DNA of 64,000 bases from Acanthosoma haemorrhoidale (lineage: Eukaryota; Arthropoda; Insecta; Hemiptera; Acanthosomatidae): contig OV884011.1 of assembly GCA_930367205.1 (NCBI GenBank), positions 85,545,474 to 85,609,473 on the forward strand, given 5' to 3'. Under the pieces are notes generated by a model, which was given only the letters and a program-made list of their open reading frames with translations, did not search any database and was not told where the DNA came from. Below, one piece after another: positions 1-13,200 of the stretch (its first letter is position 1; every line of letters begins with the position of its first letter). The translations under genes were made by a program, and so were the position numbers.

Positions 1-1386
1 TTGAGCATTCTAGGCAAGCATGCCCCCATCAAATCCATCGTCGGTCACCATCCCCATGCACCATAATGTCTTAATGCATTATGGAACTGACAAGAGACCA
101 AAATGCAGCAAGAAAGAAATTTATCCATACATAACATCCAAAAGACGGATCTTCATCGGCTCTGAAACCCCACCCAGTCCAATATACAACTAGCCAGGTT
201 AGATAGAATATTGACCACTTCCTCTCATCTACAACTGATCCTTAATTGAAACGGAATCTTCTTTTGTTAACTTTCCCTCTGCAAATTCTCTATTCCAGTA
301 TGTCACATCTCCCCCTGATAAACTCAACTCTCATTTCTGCCCTATAATATTTTCATAAGCACCAATTTCTTTCTTTATACCAAGCTGAATAAACTGAATC
401 TACACCCTATAAAATCCAAATCAATATCATACGTTCCAACCTCCCTCACCAACCACCTATTTTTTAAATTGAGTCCAGTCCTTTCCAATACTCCTCATCT
501 GTCAAGAACCTTGATTAAATCTTAGTAGCAAGGAATGAACACGTTCCACTCATTCAAATTCAAACTTCTAGTTTTGCCTTAATTTGTCCTTCTGTCGAAA
601 TGTTTATAAAATATTGGAAACTCAATGAATAACTAAAACCTTTTGTATAAACTGTTACCTTTGATTTGTTTTCGAGAAACCAAGAGACACGTGCATTTCA
701 CATCACCATGTGGAGTCATAATTTCTATTTTCCTCAACCAGATATCAATACTTTCTCTACAAAACCATATCCACTAAAACCCAATCATACGTATAAATGT
801 GCTTGGTGCAAGATGTGATGAAGCCAAAATTCAGTAAGTCACTAAGTTAACTTAGGGATGTCTTGCAGAGATTTAATAAATTTATAAAAGTGGCATAAGG
901 ATTTATTGTTTCAAGAAAACACTTAAAGCATCGGACAGCTTGGGTAATTCATACATTGATAATAATTTTTTTCTTAAGAGACAAGCAAAAAAGTGATTTT
1001 TGAAAAAATTAACTAAGTCACTTCTTGTACCAAGCCACAGATATAACCTCCTTAACTCCAATCCTCTATCCATTTTCATCCATTCACAGGACTAGATTCT
1101 GCTATGCCCCTCCACCCTTATCCCATCTTTATAATTTCTTCTCTGCCTGCAATATTTGATTGGCTGTTTTGTATTTTTTTTTTGTTTTGTTAATATAAAA
1201 CATAATTATTTATTATTACGATGTGTATCCATGCTAGATTATGACCCAATATAATTTTTGTCATTCTTAGAAGATTTATGTCCGGGAACAAAGTTTTTAT
1301 TTCATTTCAAGTTAGCAACAATGTTCTTCATGTTCACAACTGAAATCTATTGACTGACTTCCATTTTTATTTGGTTTTTCCTCCAG
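1..1386. other. left-edge sequence, no gene recognised
   Basis: AT-rich sequence with no ORF or motif that I recognise. If the two plus-strand exons that follow are real, this stretch is intron or earlier exons of that gene. One weak exon candidate ends at a GT near 930 with matching phase, but it is under 30 nt and is not called. Confidence 0.4.
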
Positions 1387-2991
1387 ACGATATACTTCCT
1401 AATGATGTTTTAGGATATGGTCACTGGATGTGAGTTTAACTTTAACAATTCTGCCAGCAGAAATCAGTATTATAATCACTTACATTACTACAGCTTTCGA
1501 CAGCAGTCATTATTAACTCCTGGTAATGCTGTGTGTCTGAACCTCCTATCCAATGATATTAAAGTTCTGTGTACCAGGCTTATCTGTTCTTCTAAAACCT
1601 AAAACCAAACTACCCCTTCATCTTAGTTAAATAATTAATAATCAATATTTTTCAAATCAAAGAGGTTATCTTCTGATTCTGAGGCTGTGGAGGTGGGCCT
1701 GCAAGAATCCAAAACAAGCCACAGCCTCACTCGGCACCAATTTATGTTGAAGTTCACAGGACCACTGGATCCCTAGCTTAGGGAATAGATAGCAACTTGA
1801 TGTAACCAGTGAGTTTATAAACAGAACAGCTCTGTTTGTTCTTTCAAATGCCTTATCTCCAACTGAATCATTTTTATACCAACAGTAATGTTTTTTTTTG
1901 GTTCTCTTGGTTCTGAAATTTAAAACATTAAATGAAATACTCTATCCCTAGTGTTACTACTATGTGAGAAAATTGCTGAATTATCCATCTAGAAATATTA
2001 TTCTTAGGAGACTTATCTCCAGTGAAAGAATAAAGTGGAATTGGTTTATGTACTGTGTTTTAAATTTAGGTTTAGTGTTTTTCTTTGATAACCACTGCTA
2101 GTCACCTAAATTACATGATCATCTACAGTCCGGCAAATTTACGTAACAGCTCTACAAGACTAACTTAATATACTTGTTCCTTAACAACACAGCTCGAAAC
2201 AAACATAAAAAAAATCACATAATTTCTGTAGGTATTTGTGTTTAAGATTATCTATGAAAAAATGCTGTAGTTTGACTTTCCTCAGTGATGTTTTAAGATG
2301 AAGCACCATCATCACATAATATTACAATCTCAACATTTCAAAAAATGATCGAAGTCTTTAAAATAATATTTTACCAAGTCACAATAATTATTAAAAAAAA
2401 ATTATATTACAAACTGAAGAAAAGGGTAATAAGCTTTATTTATATTTTCCTAATATCTTCGAAAGATATTGGTAAATACTGTACAAACTCGATAGTCCAA
2501 TACCTATGGGCACACAGTACTACTGTTATATAGATAAAATAATGTCAAAGAAAATATCACATTCATAGTGTTTTTAATAGAATAATCTTTGTAAGTTCAT
2601 TTTGTCTGACTGAATGCTTTGTCAAAAGTTGTAAATTTAAATCAAATAAACAACAAGATTTGTTTGTTGATCGTTCTTGGTAAACTTGATATTAGGACCA
2701 CATTTCATAACTAATAATTACTAAAACTACATTCTAGCTCGAGAGTACTAGGTTAAGAGCAAGAAAAGAAAAACACATCAAAAGCAAACAGCCATCCACA
2801 ACTACTGAGACTGATGAACTGAAATCTGTTTAATTTCATTTATGTTGCTTACTTAGATTTTGTGATTTTCCCATAACCAAGTAACTCTCTTATTTTGTTT
2901 GTTTAGGATTTCAAAACATACCGTCTACATTGTTGGAAGCAGTCTAGCCTATTCAAGAACCGGGGATTATCGAGTTTGTACTGGAATATAA
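1387..2991 (+). CDS. 3'-terminal two exons of an unidentified plus-strand gene (partial)
   Basis: Two exons are proposed. Exon A is 1387-1429: the acceptor TTTTTCCTCCAG precedes it and a strong donor GTGAGT follows. Exon B is 2907-2991: the pyrimidine-rich acceptor TTTGTTTGTTTAG precedes it and it ends in TAA. Exon A leaves two bases (AT) and exon B opens with G, so the phases fit and give ATG. The peptide reads DILPNDVLGYGHW, then M, then ISKHTVYIVGSSLAY and about 12 more residues to the stop. An AATAAA lies about 20 nt after the stop. I do not recognise the family, and upstream exons would lie left of 1387 or outside the window. The support is splice signals, phase match and protein-like composition only; with so few residues a chance model is possible. 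The gene would be convergent with the RBM33-like gene. Confidence 0.35.
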
Positions 2992-3011
2992 TTTAGTTTA
3001 TTTTCTTTAAA

Positions 3012-3017
3012 AATAAA
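3012..3017 (+). terminator. candidate polyadenylation signal AATAAA
   Basis: AATAAA about 20 nt after the stop codon of the proposed plus-strand terminal exon. The region is A-rich, so the hexamer alone is weak; it matters only because it follows the proposed stop closely. Confidence 0.25.
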
Positions 3018-4091
3018 AAAAGGTGTGATTAATACTAAAACCCTAATCTTTGTTTGCAGTTTAGCATACTAATAAGCTAATAACAATAATAATAAATATT
3101 TTGCTGATGAAAATTAAATAAATTTGTTGGTATCACTTCAAATTACATATCCAAATGAGAAATTTAATAAATTAAAGAAATGGTTATTTCGGCATTTTAA
3201 ATGGCTCATGCTGAAATAACCATAAAAACTGTTTAATCTTTTAAACAAAATATTCTCAAGCATCAGTGAAGTGACACATATGATGTGATAATCTAACAAA
3301 TAATAAATGAATGCAGAAATCATTTGTTAAGGTATCATAATGTACACAATAACATAAATGTATTTATAAACACAGATGTCTATGACATTATAATCAATTA
3401 TAGAGGAGTTAAACAATTATATACTGCTAATAATCTAATAGCTTGACTTAATTTTCATCAGCACAGTCTTATTTTCTACCAACAACGTAATCTTTTAATC
3501 TATAAAAAACAATTGTTCAAGACACGAACATAGAGCATAACACAATAATTTATAACTGAGGTTTAATAATTCCATCATAGCAGCTATAACACTTTTTTAA
3601 ATAATATTCTTTATTTCTGTAAAAATTTTTTTTGGAAAAAAAAACCATACACATGACAAAATGATTTATTCGTTCCCCTTTTCCATGTAATTATAGTAAT
3701 CCACACATATCATGGCCGCTAAATCTAAATTAATTAACAATAATCAATCCACTGAAACATGTAAATTTTTTTGTCATAACCTATTCTGACAATTAGCAAA
3801 AATAAAAATGTTTGTAGTACATAACATATAAATTTATAATACACTAAATAATTGCGACCATTTTATTAATAATACAATATACAAGAATATAAAATAAATC
3901 TTAAGCTTTTTTTTAGAAAGAAAAGGGGTTTTGTTTCTTAACCTAAATATTTTACAGAAAATTCATTTATCTAGAAAGAAATAAAATCAAAATTATAAAA
4001 TATAAACAAAATGATGACTTTTTTCTTGCATTTACTGCTATGATACTAATTAATAATTTTAAGTATAAATAATATATGTATATATAAAATG

Positions 4092-4097
4092 TTTATT
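4092..4097 (-). terminator. candidate polyadenylation signal of the RBM33-like gene
   Basis: TTTATT on the plus strand reads AATAAA on the minus strand, about 200 nt after the TAG stop at 4300-4302. It is the first such hexamer I found downstream of the stop. In such AT-rich DNA it could be coincidental. Confidence 0.3.
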
Positions 4098-4299
4098 ATA
4101 ATGAAGAAACATTTAATATTAAACACTCATATTTCATATTTAAAAATTATTAGTAACTATATTTAAATTGAAAACATAGTAATATTTTCATAATAAAAAT
4201 AAGAAGAAAGAAATATTATACAATAAAAGAAAATTGATATTAGCAAATAAATCTTCAACAGTTACAGTCTACTATATCCATTTAATTTAAAGTCTATGA

Positions 4300-7200
4300 C
4301 TAGTCTTCTCGTACAAACTTGATGCCTATCATCGATAGGTCCACCATTTTCCGTTGGTATTTTGAAACAAATTCTCTAGCGGATTCTATCAGTTGAAATT
4401 TAATCACTGCAGTTTTCTTCTCATTATCAAGCTCCACTTTCTGAAAAATATTAAAAATAATGTCTGAAATAATTAAATTTTTGCAAGATCTTTTTACCTT
4501 ACAGCACTGCTTTCTTTTTTTAACTTGAAAAATAAAATAAGAGGAATGCGCATAACATCTTTTCTGAGATACTTCAACATAATCAGTAACAACAAATAAT
4601 CAAATTATACAATGAATATAATATATATAATTATAGATTATATAACATAATTAATGTAATAATTTCTTAAATTATAAGCTGATAATTCACCATGATTTTC
4701 AGAAAGAAAATGATTTAAATCATTAAAAACATTTTGATTGTATATAATTGATGGCATATAAGTCTGCAGAGAGAGAGAGAGAGAGAGAGAGATGAAATGC
4801 CACTTTTCCTTCTTTTTGGTAAAAACTGCTTCTAAACCCGAGCCTTAATACAGGGGTAGGAAATTTCATTAAGTGTTTTAAGATGTGATCTATTCCTTTT
4901 ATTAGGGTTTTATATGTAAAACATGGTTTGACCATATGAAATGTTATGTGAAGATCCCATTCGACAACTAAAAGTGATGAAAAATAATGCTGAATGCAAA
5001 TTTTCCCCAACCCTGGGGTTTGATGAAGACATTTGAAATTTTTCCTGTAAAGGCATGGCAGTTACAAGGTAAGTAAGAATGATGCTAAAAATAGTAACAT
5101 CCCTATAAAACATAATGAAGTTAATAAAAAAATAATTTCTCCAATCCTGTACCTAGCCTAGTAAGTTCAATGAAAATCATGATTTTTTGATAAATTATTT
5201 ATTTGACTGGATTTTATCTGTTCTACACAATATTCTACACTTCAAACACAAAATGTTGCTAATTGACATTTCATCTTTCCTCTTTTGATTCTTCATATGT
5301 CAGTAAGGGCCATACATTCTGGAATGAAACATACCATCATTCTCTTCCTGAAGAAGTAAGTGACTAAGCATTCAATGCAAACAGACTATGAAGGAGAACA
5401 ATATAATAGTCTTCCATTTACATCAAATAAATCAAGCTATTTTTATTTTAGTCGACTATACATTAAATAGATAATATCAAAAGCATTGAAAACTTCTATA
5501 CAGATTATAACTTCATTAAACTCGACTGGCTAATTCAAAAGTGAATACAATAATTCATCTTATTTTTAAATGAATTCTTTAAATATATTTGTTTAATACT
5601 AACAGCTGGCATACTAATATGTGCATTTTAGTTAATCATTAAATTTTTTTTTATTTATATTTTTAATAGATGAATAATAATACTTCTAATATGTAACAAA
5701 TAGAAATATCGGCAATAAACACGGAGGTTCAGTAAGTTTATATAAGCATCAATTAGAAGGTTTCTTAAACCATACATATACATAATTTTATATATATATA
5801 TATAGTTCACTACTAAAAAATCATATAATAATGACACAAAATATTTCTTTACAATAACTTTGTGTTGAAAACAGATATTTTGTTAGGTCAACTTAGCCTG
5901 ATGAGAGGAATCAAGTGGCTAGTTGAATAAATGAGTAGCGACACAAGTGTACAAAACCAAAATAAAGGTTGTTAGATACATTCTCAGTACTGACACTGGT
6001 CCCTTGTCATGGGGGCGACATACTCACACTTATTTGTGTCATACATAAAAGATAAAATTATGTTTGTCACTGTTAACACGTTTAAAATGTTATGATTGAC
6101 ATTTAAAAATCCCATATATGTTAAGAAATATAATGGAGATGTGTTACTAAACTTGAATAAGAGATATAATGGCCAGTTATATTAGATAAATGATCAGTTT
6201 CTTCAAAACACGTATGATTAAAATAATTTCTTTTTTTTTTTGTTTTATACATTTTATCGGTACACAATACAAATTTATTTCAAATTGAGAGATTCTATAC
6301 AATTAACAGTTAAGAAAACTCAACTAATTAATATCACTGGAGATTGGTTGTTTTGTTATTCAACTTACAGAATCCTAGGAATACCTAAAAATGGTGTAAA
6401 CCTGAAAGACGAATAAGCCTGAAGTAATCGAGAACGATAACAAACAAATAAATAACGAGTTAAATTTAATAACGCAAGTAAAATACAAACCAGAGATGAT
6501 AAACATGATTTATTATTTTGAGGATACCAATGTTGATACTACAATTAAACTGATTCAGTTGCCAGCAGTAAAATGATGAAATATATGATTGGAAATATTG
6601 ACTCAGTACAATGTTTATAATTGTACTTAAGTATTTAATTTACTTTTATCATTAATTGAATAATTAAGGAGTTAGTATCAGAACTGGCAAACCCCAGTTT
6701 TACATTATTTTTTCTTAAAAAAATCATGGATCATAAAAATGATTCAGGTAATGAGCAGATTGATATAATCATGGCTTCATGGATAAAAAATAGTTTTACT
6801 ATACTAATAAGTATTTTATTATAATTAGTTTATTTTACTAATAATATAGAAAACTTTTAATTCGTTAGTATTTATTTCTACTATTCCTAAAAGATTAAAC
6901 AAAATCAAACTACATTTTCTCTCACAAATAAATATTTAAAAATTTCTAATAATAAAATATATCTCTGATTTGTTCAAAAACTATCAATTTTAAGAACTAG
7001 TGGAAAATTTTTAATGAGGCTTTAGTATGTTAGACAATATTAAAATCAGTTAAAATATTATATTGTGTACAATCTTAATTTATAATCTTACGATCAACCT
7101 AAATAATTATTAGATGTAAATCAATAAAGGAAACAAAAAATCAAATTAATATAAACAATAATTAAATGAAAACTTAAAATATTATACGAAGAAATACAAA

Positions 7201-10200
7201 AAAATGTCAATTCTTTTTTATTTGTCGATAAATCGGATTACAGTTCTATTGTTCATGAATATAAAAATATTAAGTTCTATCTAAAGAATTATAAATAATT
7301 CAAGGAAAATACAATTTTGAGCACTAACAATAAATCCTACAATACAATTTGTTTTTAGTTTAGCAGCTCAAGGCTCAACACAGCTCTATAATTGATTTTA
7401 TTCCACTTAATTTCCAAGTAGTTTCTATCACAAATAAATAATTAATAAATCTCCGACAGTAAAGCAATCTCAAGTATTTGACTCATAGGTACTTAACCGT
7501 ATCCGCTATAGTGACATATTCTATACAATGAAGATAACATAAGAAGGTAATTTCTCAAATCACTATTTCTTTCTCACAAATCGGAATCATATCAAATAAA
7601 AATAGTTTAAATTTGAAATTTAAAACTGTATTATAGCTTCATTAAAATTTGTACTCTGTCCTTCTGGGATTAAGTTGGAGTACTTATGGAAGCATTAACG
7701 CAAAACAAACAACAATTGGTATAAACGAGGGATAAGTGATAACCTAATGAGCTTTATCAAGCATAGCTTGAATGAAATCTGTTTCCCGATTTCATCACCA
7801 GAATGACAATTTGTCAATATTTAAACTCACAACTTAATTAAAAATTTAAGTTTTTCAACTAAATGTAAAGAATTGATATTCCATCTTTCTTGATGTTGCT
7901 ATAATGGATCTTGTTTTACTAAAAGTTAATCACTTCATATGAAATTTTCATAGAATTATGAACATCATAGACTATTCCTCTGCTTTAATTAACACAATGT
8001 CAAATCATGAAGGAAACTGAAGTTTAAAATTATTCAAGCTTGTTAGTTCAATTATAAGATAAAAATATTGTAAATAAATGTGAAACTTACAATATTATCA
8101 GGGAACACCTGTCAGGGGAAGGATAAGAGTGGTCTGGGATAATCGGTAAGTATCGTAAATGCTCATGTAAACATAGTTGATTTAAAAAAACTCACGGGAA
8201 TAAGAGTTAACTCTTATTAACAGGTGATAATAATCCAATATTTTTAAATGCCTATTAGCTTTAGTAATAAAAGAAAATCTAGCTAATACAAATAAAGCCA
8301 ACAGATACAAACAAAAATGTCCTATGATTGAAAAAACTAACAATATTTAACAGATAAAGATGAATTCAAGTCGGTTACTTAAAACATCACATTAGAGGGC
8401 ATATTCTACCATATCCTAATTTTTTTTTAAACTAAGGTAATTTGATTTAGTGTTTTGTTGATTTTTTCAAAATCAAAACCTCTATTTGTAAAGGTTAGAT
8501 CAGCTGTTAGAGCCACCAACTAGATATTAGTCCTGAGTTCAAGCCCCGCCTCTGCCAGTACTTTTTTTTTTTTTGCTAAAAATTATTAATAATGGTGGAA
8601 TCTTCACAACTAAATTTGATTCGACAGAAACCTAAAGACATGAAATTTGATAGAGTTCCCCTTGTACATTGGGAAGAAACAAAAAATATAGCAAACCTTA
8701 TGAAACAGGAGTGTCTTATTAATTAATTAATCAGTCTGACTTAACCAAAAAATATTTTTATGTAATTTTGAATCGAGTATGTATCAAATTAAAGACCTCA
8801 ACGATCAATTTTAATTTTGTTTTGGTTTTTCTATCTATGATTACAATGAGTCATTAAAACTATCATTAACATCTTGTTCACAACTTCAAATCCAACAGTG
8901 ATTTTATTTTTTTAGAGGAATGAATGATATTATACAAGGTAATATCATTTAATAAAACAATGATGGTAATAAAACCAGCCCACTTAAACATAATGAAGGG
9001 TCATGTACAAATAAATTAGTAGAAAAATAATAATAATGAGTTGGTGCTAAAGTGAACTATCATTAAAACTGTCATCCCATTTTTGTATAAAACAGTGTTT
9101 TGCATGAAAGTTTTACTTGAAGCCCAGGCAGACATTAATAATAAAGTCAACCTTATGAAAAATAATGAAACCCCAGTTATTAATCAATTACTTGTCAATT
9201 AAATAAAAATTAATTGTTTGCGATCATTTTATGTTAGATGTCTAATTAAAGGTCTTGATGTCCTGATTAATAATATGTATTATTACTCAAGTGCACTATT
9301 ATAATAAAAAGTCACTGAAAATGTCAATAAAAATTTTTTAGTAACTGGAACAAAACCCTTAAGTGAATCTAGATCATACTCTACTTGATTTTTTTTAGTT
9401 AAAATAAAATTTACCCATGTCCGCAGTTAGCTCCCCTGCACTAACTACCAATATGTTCCTGTTTAATATTACAACTGAGTTACTGCCTTTACATAACTGA
9501 TTTATATGGGCTGAAACTAAATTTACTGAATATAAAATGCCTAAATAAAACAGTACAGTAGAAAGAGACATCCTTTGATATCAAAAACAAGTCTGTAAAT
9601 CATCTGAAATTATTCAACATATTAGGTATGTACTTATTTCGTATTGGTATTACTATTAATAAAAATAGTAATTTCCAATTGATAATAAAACCAGAAAACT
9701 TACCTCAACGAATCCAACTTGCCCGGCCATTTCCTCCAGCTGCTTCTGAGTTGTTGATGCTGAAAGATTTTCTACAGCTACAACTCTACTCTGAACCTGA
9801 AAATAACACTTTTATTTCTTGAGCAATAATATGACTAAGGAAAACAAGAGAGACAAGGAGCAGGTAGATCTTGTTGGTCAAGGATCATATCAACGTTATT
9901 GACAGGTTTAGAAGTATCAATCAGATTCCGGCAACATTGTTATTTTTGCTCATTCAATTACACCAGGTTCTATCAAGCTCTTCTCGGATTTTAATAGGAG
10001 AGTATTCAAGCTCCACAGGTTGTTTGAAGGGCAGGTTTGTTAAGAAAAAATGATAACTTGGAAATGGCCAAACATTAAGGACTGAAACTAGCATAATGCT
10101 TGAACAGAACGTATAGTCATTTATTGCCAAATTTAATAGAAAACCCAAAAAATAAAAAAATCGCTATACTACTAAGGCAATCCCTGTCACGCAGTAAGCA

Positions 10201-13200
10201 AGCAGTTGTAAAATTAACTTATAACACAAACTATGTTTCAGTCTTTAAAATAAAATAATATTAATAAAGGCAACCTGGAATTAACTCTATGTTGCTTTTA
10301 AAAAAAGCAATAATAAATCGGCAAATAAAGATTTCTCTATCCAGAAGAACGCAAGCCTATAGAAAAACTTAGCTATAAAAAAAAATGCCCAAATAATATT
10401 TATATAGGCAAAAAAGTGTTGGCTGCAGTTTCAAGTTAAGAACATAGAAAGGAGCGACATCGTTTCGATAGATTGGAAAATAGTATTCCTGATAGAGGCA
10501 AGATGGTCAGCGAAGTAACAGAGAGAGAAGGTTAGGGGAATTGAAAGTTAAATATGGTATGCAGAGAAGCCATGCATACTCCATTATTTAGCTTTAGTCG
10601 ACAAGAAAAATCTGCATGTTTACTTTTAACAGACAACACAGACAGCACCAGTGGATAATAAGTTATTATCATTATCTCAGTTCTTAATAGTGATGGATGA
10701 ATATAAGGACAAGAAACACAGTAATCAACATAGTCATTCAGACATGTTTGATAAACAAATGCTCCGTCCGTTTCCATGCAAAATCACTGCAGCACTGCCC
10801 AAGTGACCTATTTTAGATTAGTAATAGTAACTAACCTGCGGTGTAGGTGCTTTCACAGATACCCCGGAAGGATTAATCTTATGCAATGGACTTATTTTTT
10901 TTATTTTCTTGATTTTTTTTAGTTTCTTAATCTCAGCAACAGACATCTATAGCAAAAAAAGTCGATAATCATTTGATTGCATTAACTAAATTTTGTGAAT
11001 TAAAATTATATAAGATACTGATCCTATAAACTGTTTATTAATCTTACTTTTTTGAAAATAGTTTTGCCATTAGAAGTCCTTACTCTGACAGTTTTGTACT
11101 CAAGCTTGTTAGAACTCTCATCGCTGACTCCAGGTGGACCATCGCTACCAACAGGAGAAGGTGTGATACTTGCAACTGTTGTCACTCCTGCAACATTTTA
11201 CACAAATATATCTACATATTACACTAATTTCATTGAGTTAATTTATATTATTAAGGTTTTTTAAGCTATAAAGCATTATAGTAGAGCTTTATGAAGTCAT
11301 TTTAGAGACACTTATGTATGTTTAGCTGAAAGCAATTCTTTTTAGATCAGTTAAATATAGACAGGAACATACACAGACAGCAGTCAAGTAAGACAGAGTT
11401 ATTCTAAATTTGCCATTGTTCCAGAAAGTCATTATAAATGCCATACAGACATTTTTCAAGTATTTATCTATTAATTGTCAGCAAGCCCTCTCTACCCATA
11501 ATGCCACTCATTTGCTACTATAAGTTCACATTTTTGAGAAGTTTGGAACATTAGATTTTTATTTGAAAAGAACAACGATGCAATAGTTACCTGCAATTAT
11601 TTGCACATGATTGATTAAAGGATTATAACTGTAAATAGCAAGATGTAGACAGCTAACTGCAGTGACATTGAGAGTTTCTGTACCAAGGACTATGTTTTGT
11701 TAATTTCAAAAGTTAGTGAAGTTCAAGTATTCTATTGAGCGAAACATTATAGCAGAGGAGTCTAATTTTAACAAGTAAAGTAACAACGAAAAATGTTTAT
11801 TTTTTAAATGCAAGTCATGTAAGTATCCTGAATTTATAACTGAAGTAAATGTTGAAATTGAGAAGTAGTGATATAGCGATTGAAATTGTTAGCAAAAATT
11901 GGTTTCCAAAATAAAAGAAAGAGAAAACAAAAACTGGAGAGGCTTAATACCTTTTTGTCCAATGCGTGCTAAACAACAGATGAAATACACACTTCAATAA
12001 AGCCAGTGACAACAATAAACCTAATAATGATTAATTTAATACAAATAATTTGAAATTAAATAAATATTTTTTGTTCTAAAAAGCTATCACTAGTTTCAAA
12101 TAATAATAGCTGAACTAATTCTTAATTTTGTTCTTTACCAAAAACTGTACAATAAAAGGGGCCAATAATTACTACCCTTGTATGCAGCTAAGGAGTTACT
12201 AAATTTTAGACAACCTGGAACATTAATAATTTACTAGCCTGCATGAATAACCTGTTCTTATTATATTAGCTCCATCAATCATCTCCCATTCATCCCATGG
12301 GGGTCCAGAACATGAAACTGAAATCACAGATTTTACACCGACTGGACAAACCCCCCTTCAAGTTTAAGCAATTAATCAATTAATTAATTATTAAATTAAC
12401 CAATTAACAACTGAGGTGGATTAGGATTCCATCATTTCTCAAATTAAATAAAAGAGTGAGGTAGGTTTACTTTTAATATTTATCCATTAGTAAAATCTTT
12501 ATAAGAGTTTAGTTGAATTTTCGAGATCAGAAATTTAGTTTTCTTAAATGGATCTGCCTGTCAATGTTCCTGGTCTCTGGTAAATCCCTTGTTTGACCAA
12601 GAGTTATGAAAAACACTGCTAATTCTATAAAATAGAATTTAATGACAATATAATTAATTAATATGTAATAAAAAACTAATATTTGCCTATCATATTGATT
12701 AAGATATCCAATTAAAAAAATCACAACATCCCGGATCTTTGTTCGATCAGTAACTTTAAATTTATAAATATTTTCCTTCAGTAATACTAGTCGAACTACC
12801 TATAAGTTAGATATTTATATAAAAAGGAATCAAATTTAATATAGATGAAAGTAAACTTTCGGTGAAAATACACATGTATGCAACAAGTTACCTGTTTCCT
12901 GCTGTTTCTGTTGAGCTGCTACCATTCGCTTCTCCTCTTTCTGTTTCAGTATTTGTTCCCGTAACTTTTTTTGCTCTTCTATTTTTTTTCTGTAAGCTTT
13001 CATTTCTTCATCTTCCTACAATAAAATTTAGCAATTAGAATATATAATAAACAAATAAATAAAATAAATGATGGAAAAAAAAGTGGAAAGAAAAAAAATC
13101 AGAAATAAGCTTGCTATGCTTTTAATTAAATGTCAAGTATTGCAAGGATATCTTGATCTGTTATGGTGTTTAATAATCTAATATGTACCACAAACTATTC

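Larger units (their letters stand above)
2992..4299. other. convergent intergenic region / 3' UTRs
   Basis: Very AT-rich stretch between the proposed plus-strand terminal exon and the stop codon of the minus-strand RBM33-like gene. It should contain the 3' UTR of the latter. I see no coding exon or recognisable transposon here. Confidence 0.5.

Noticed and set aside
4723..5010. 95-codon minus-strand ORF with a Ser-Leu run
   Set aside because: Produced partly by the (AG)n microsatellite; no recognisable domain and it lies within an intron.
9628..9822. Plus-strand ORF over 9704-9796
   Set aside because: It lies antisense to the RBM33-like exon that encodes the first half of the RRM; the minus-strand reading is clearly the real one.
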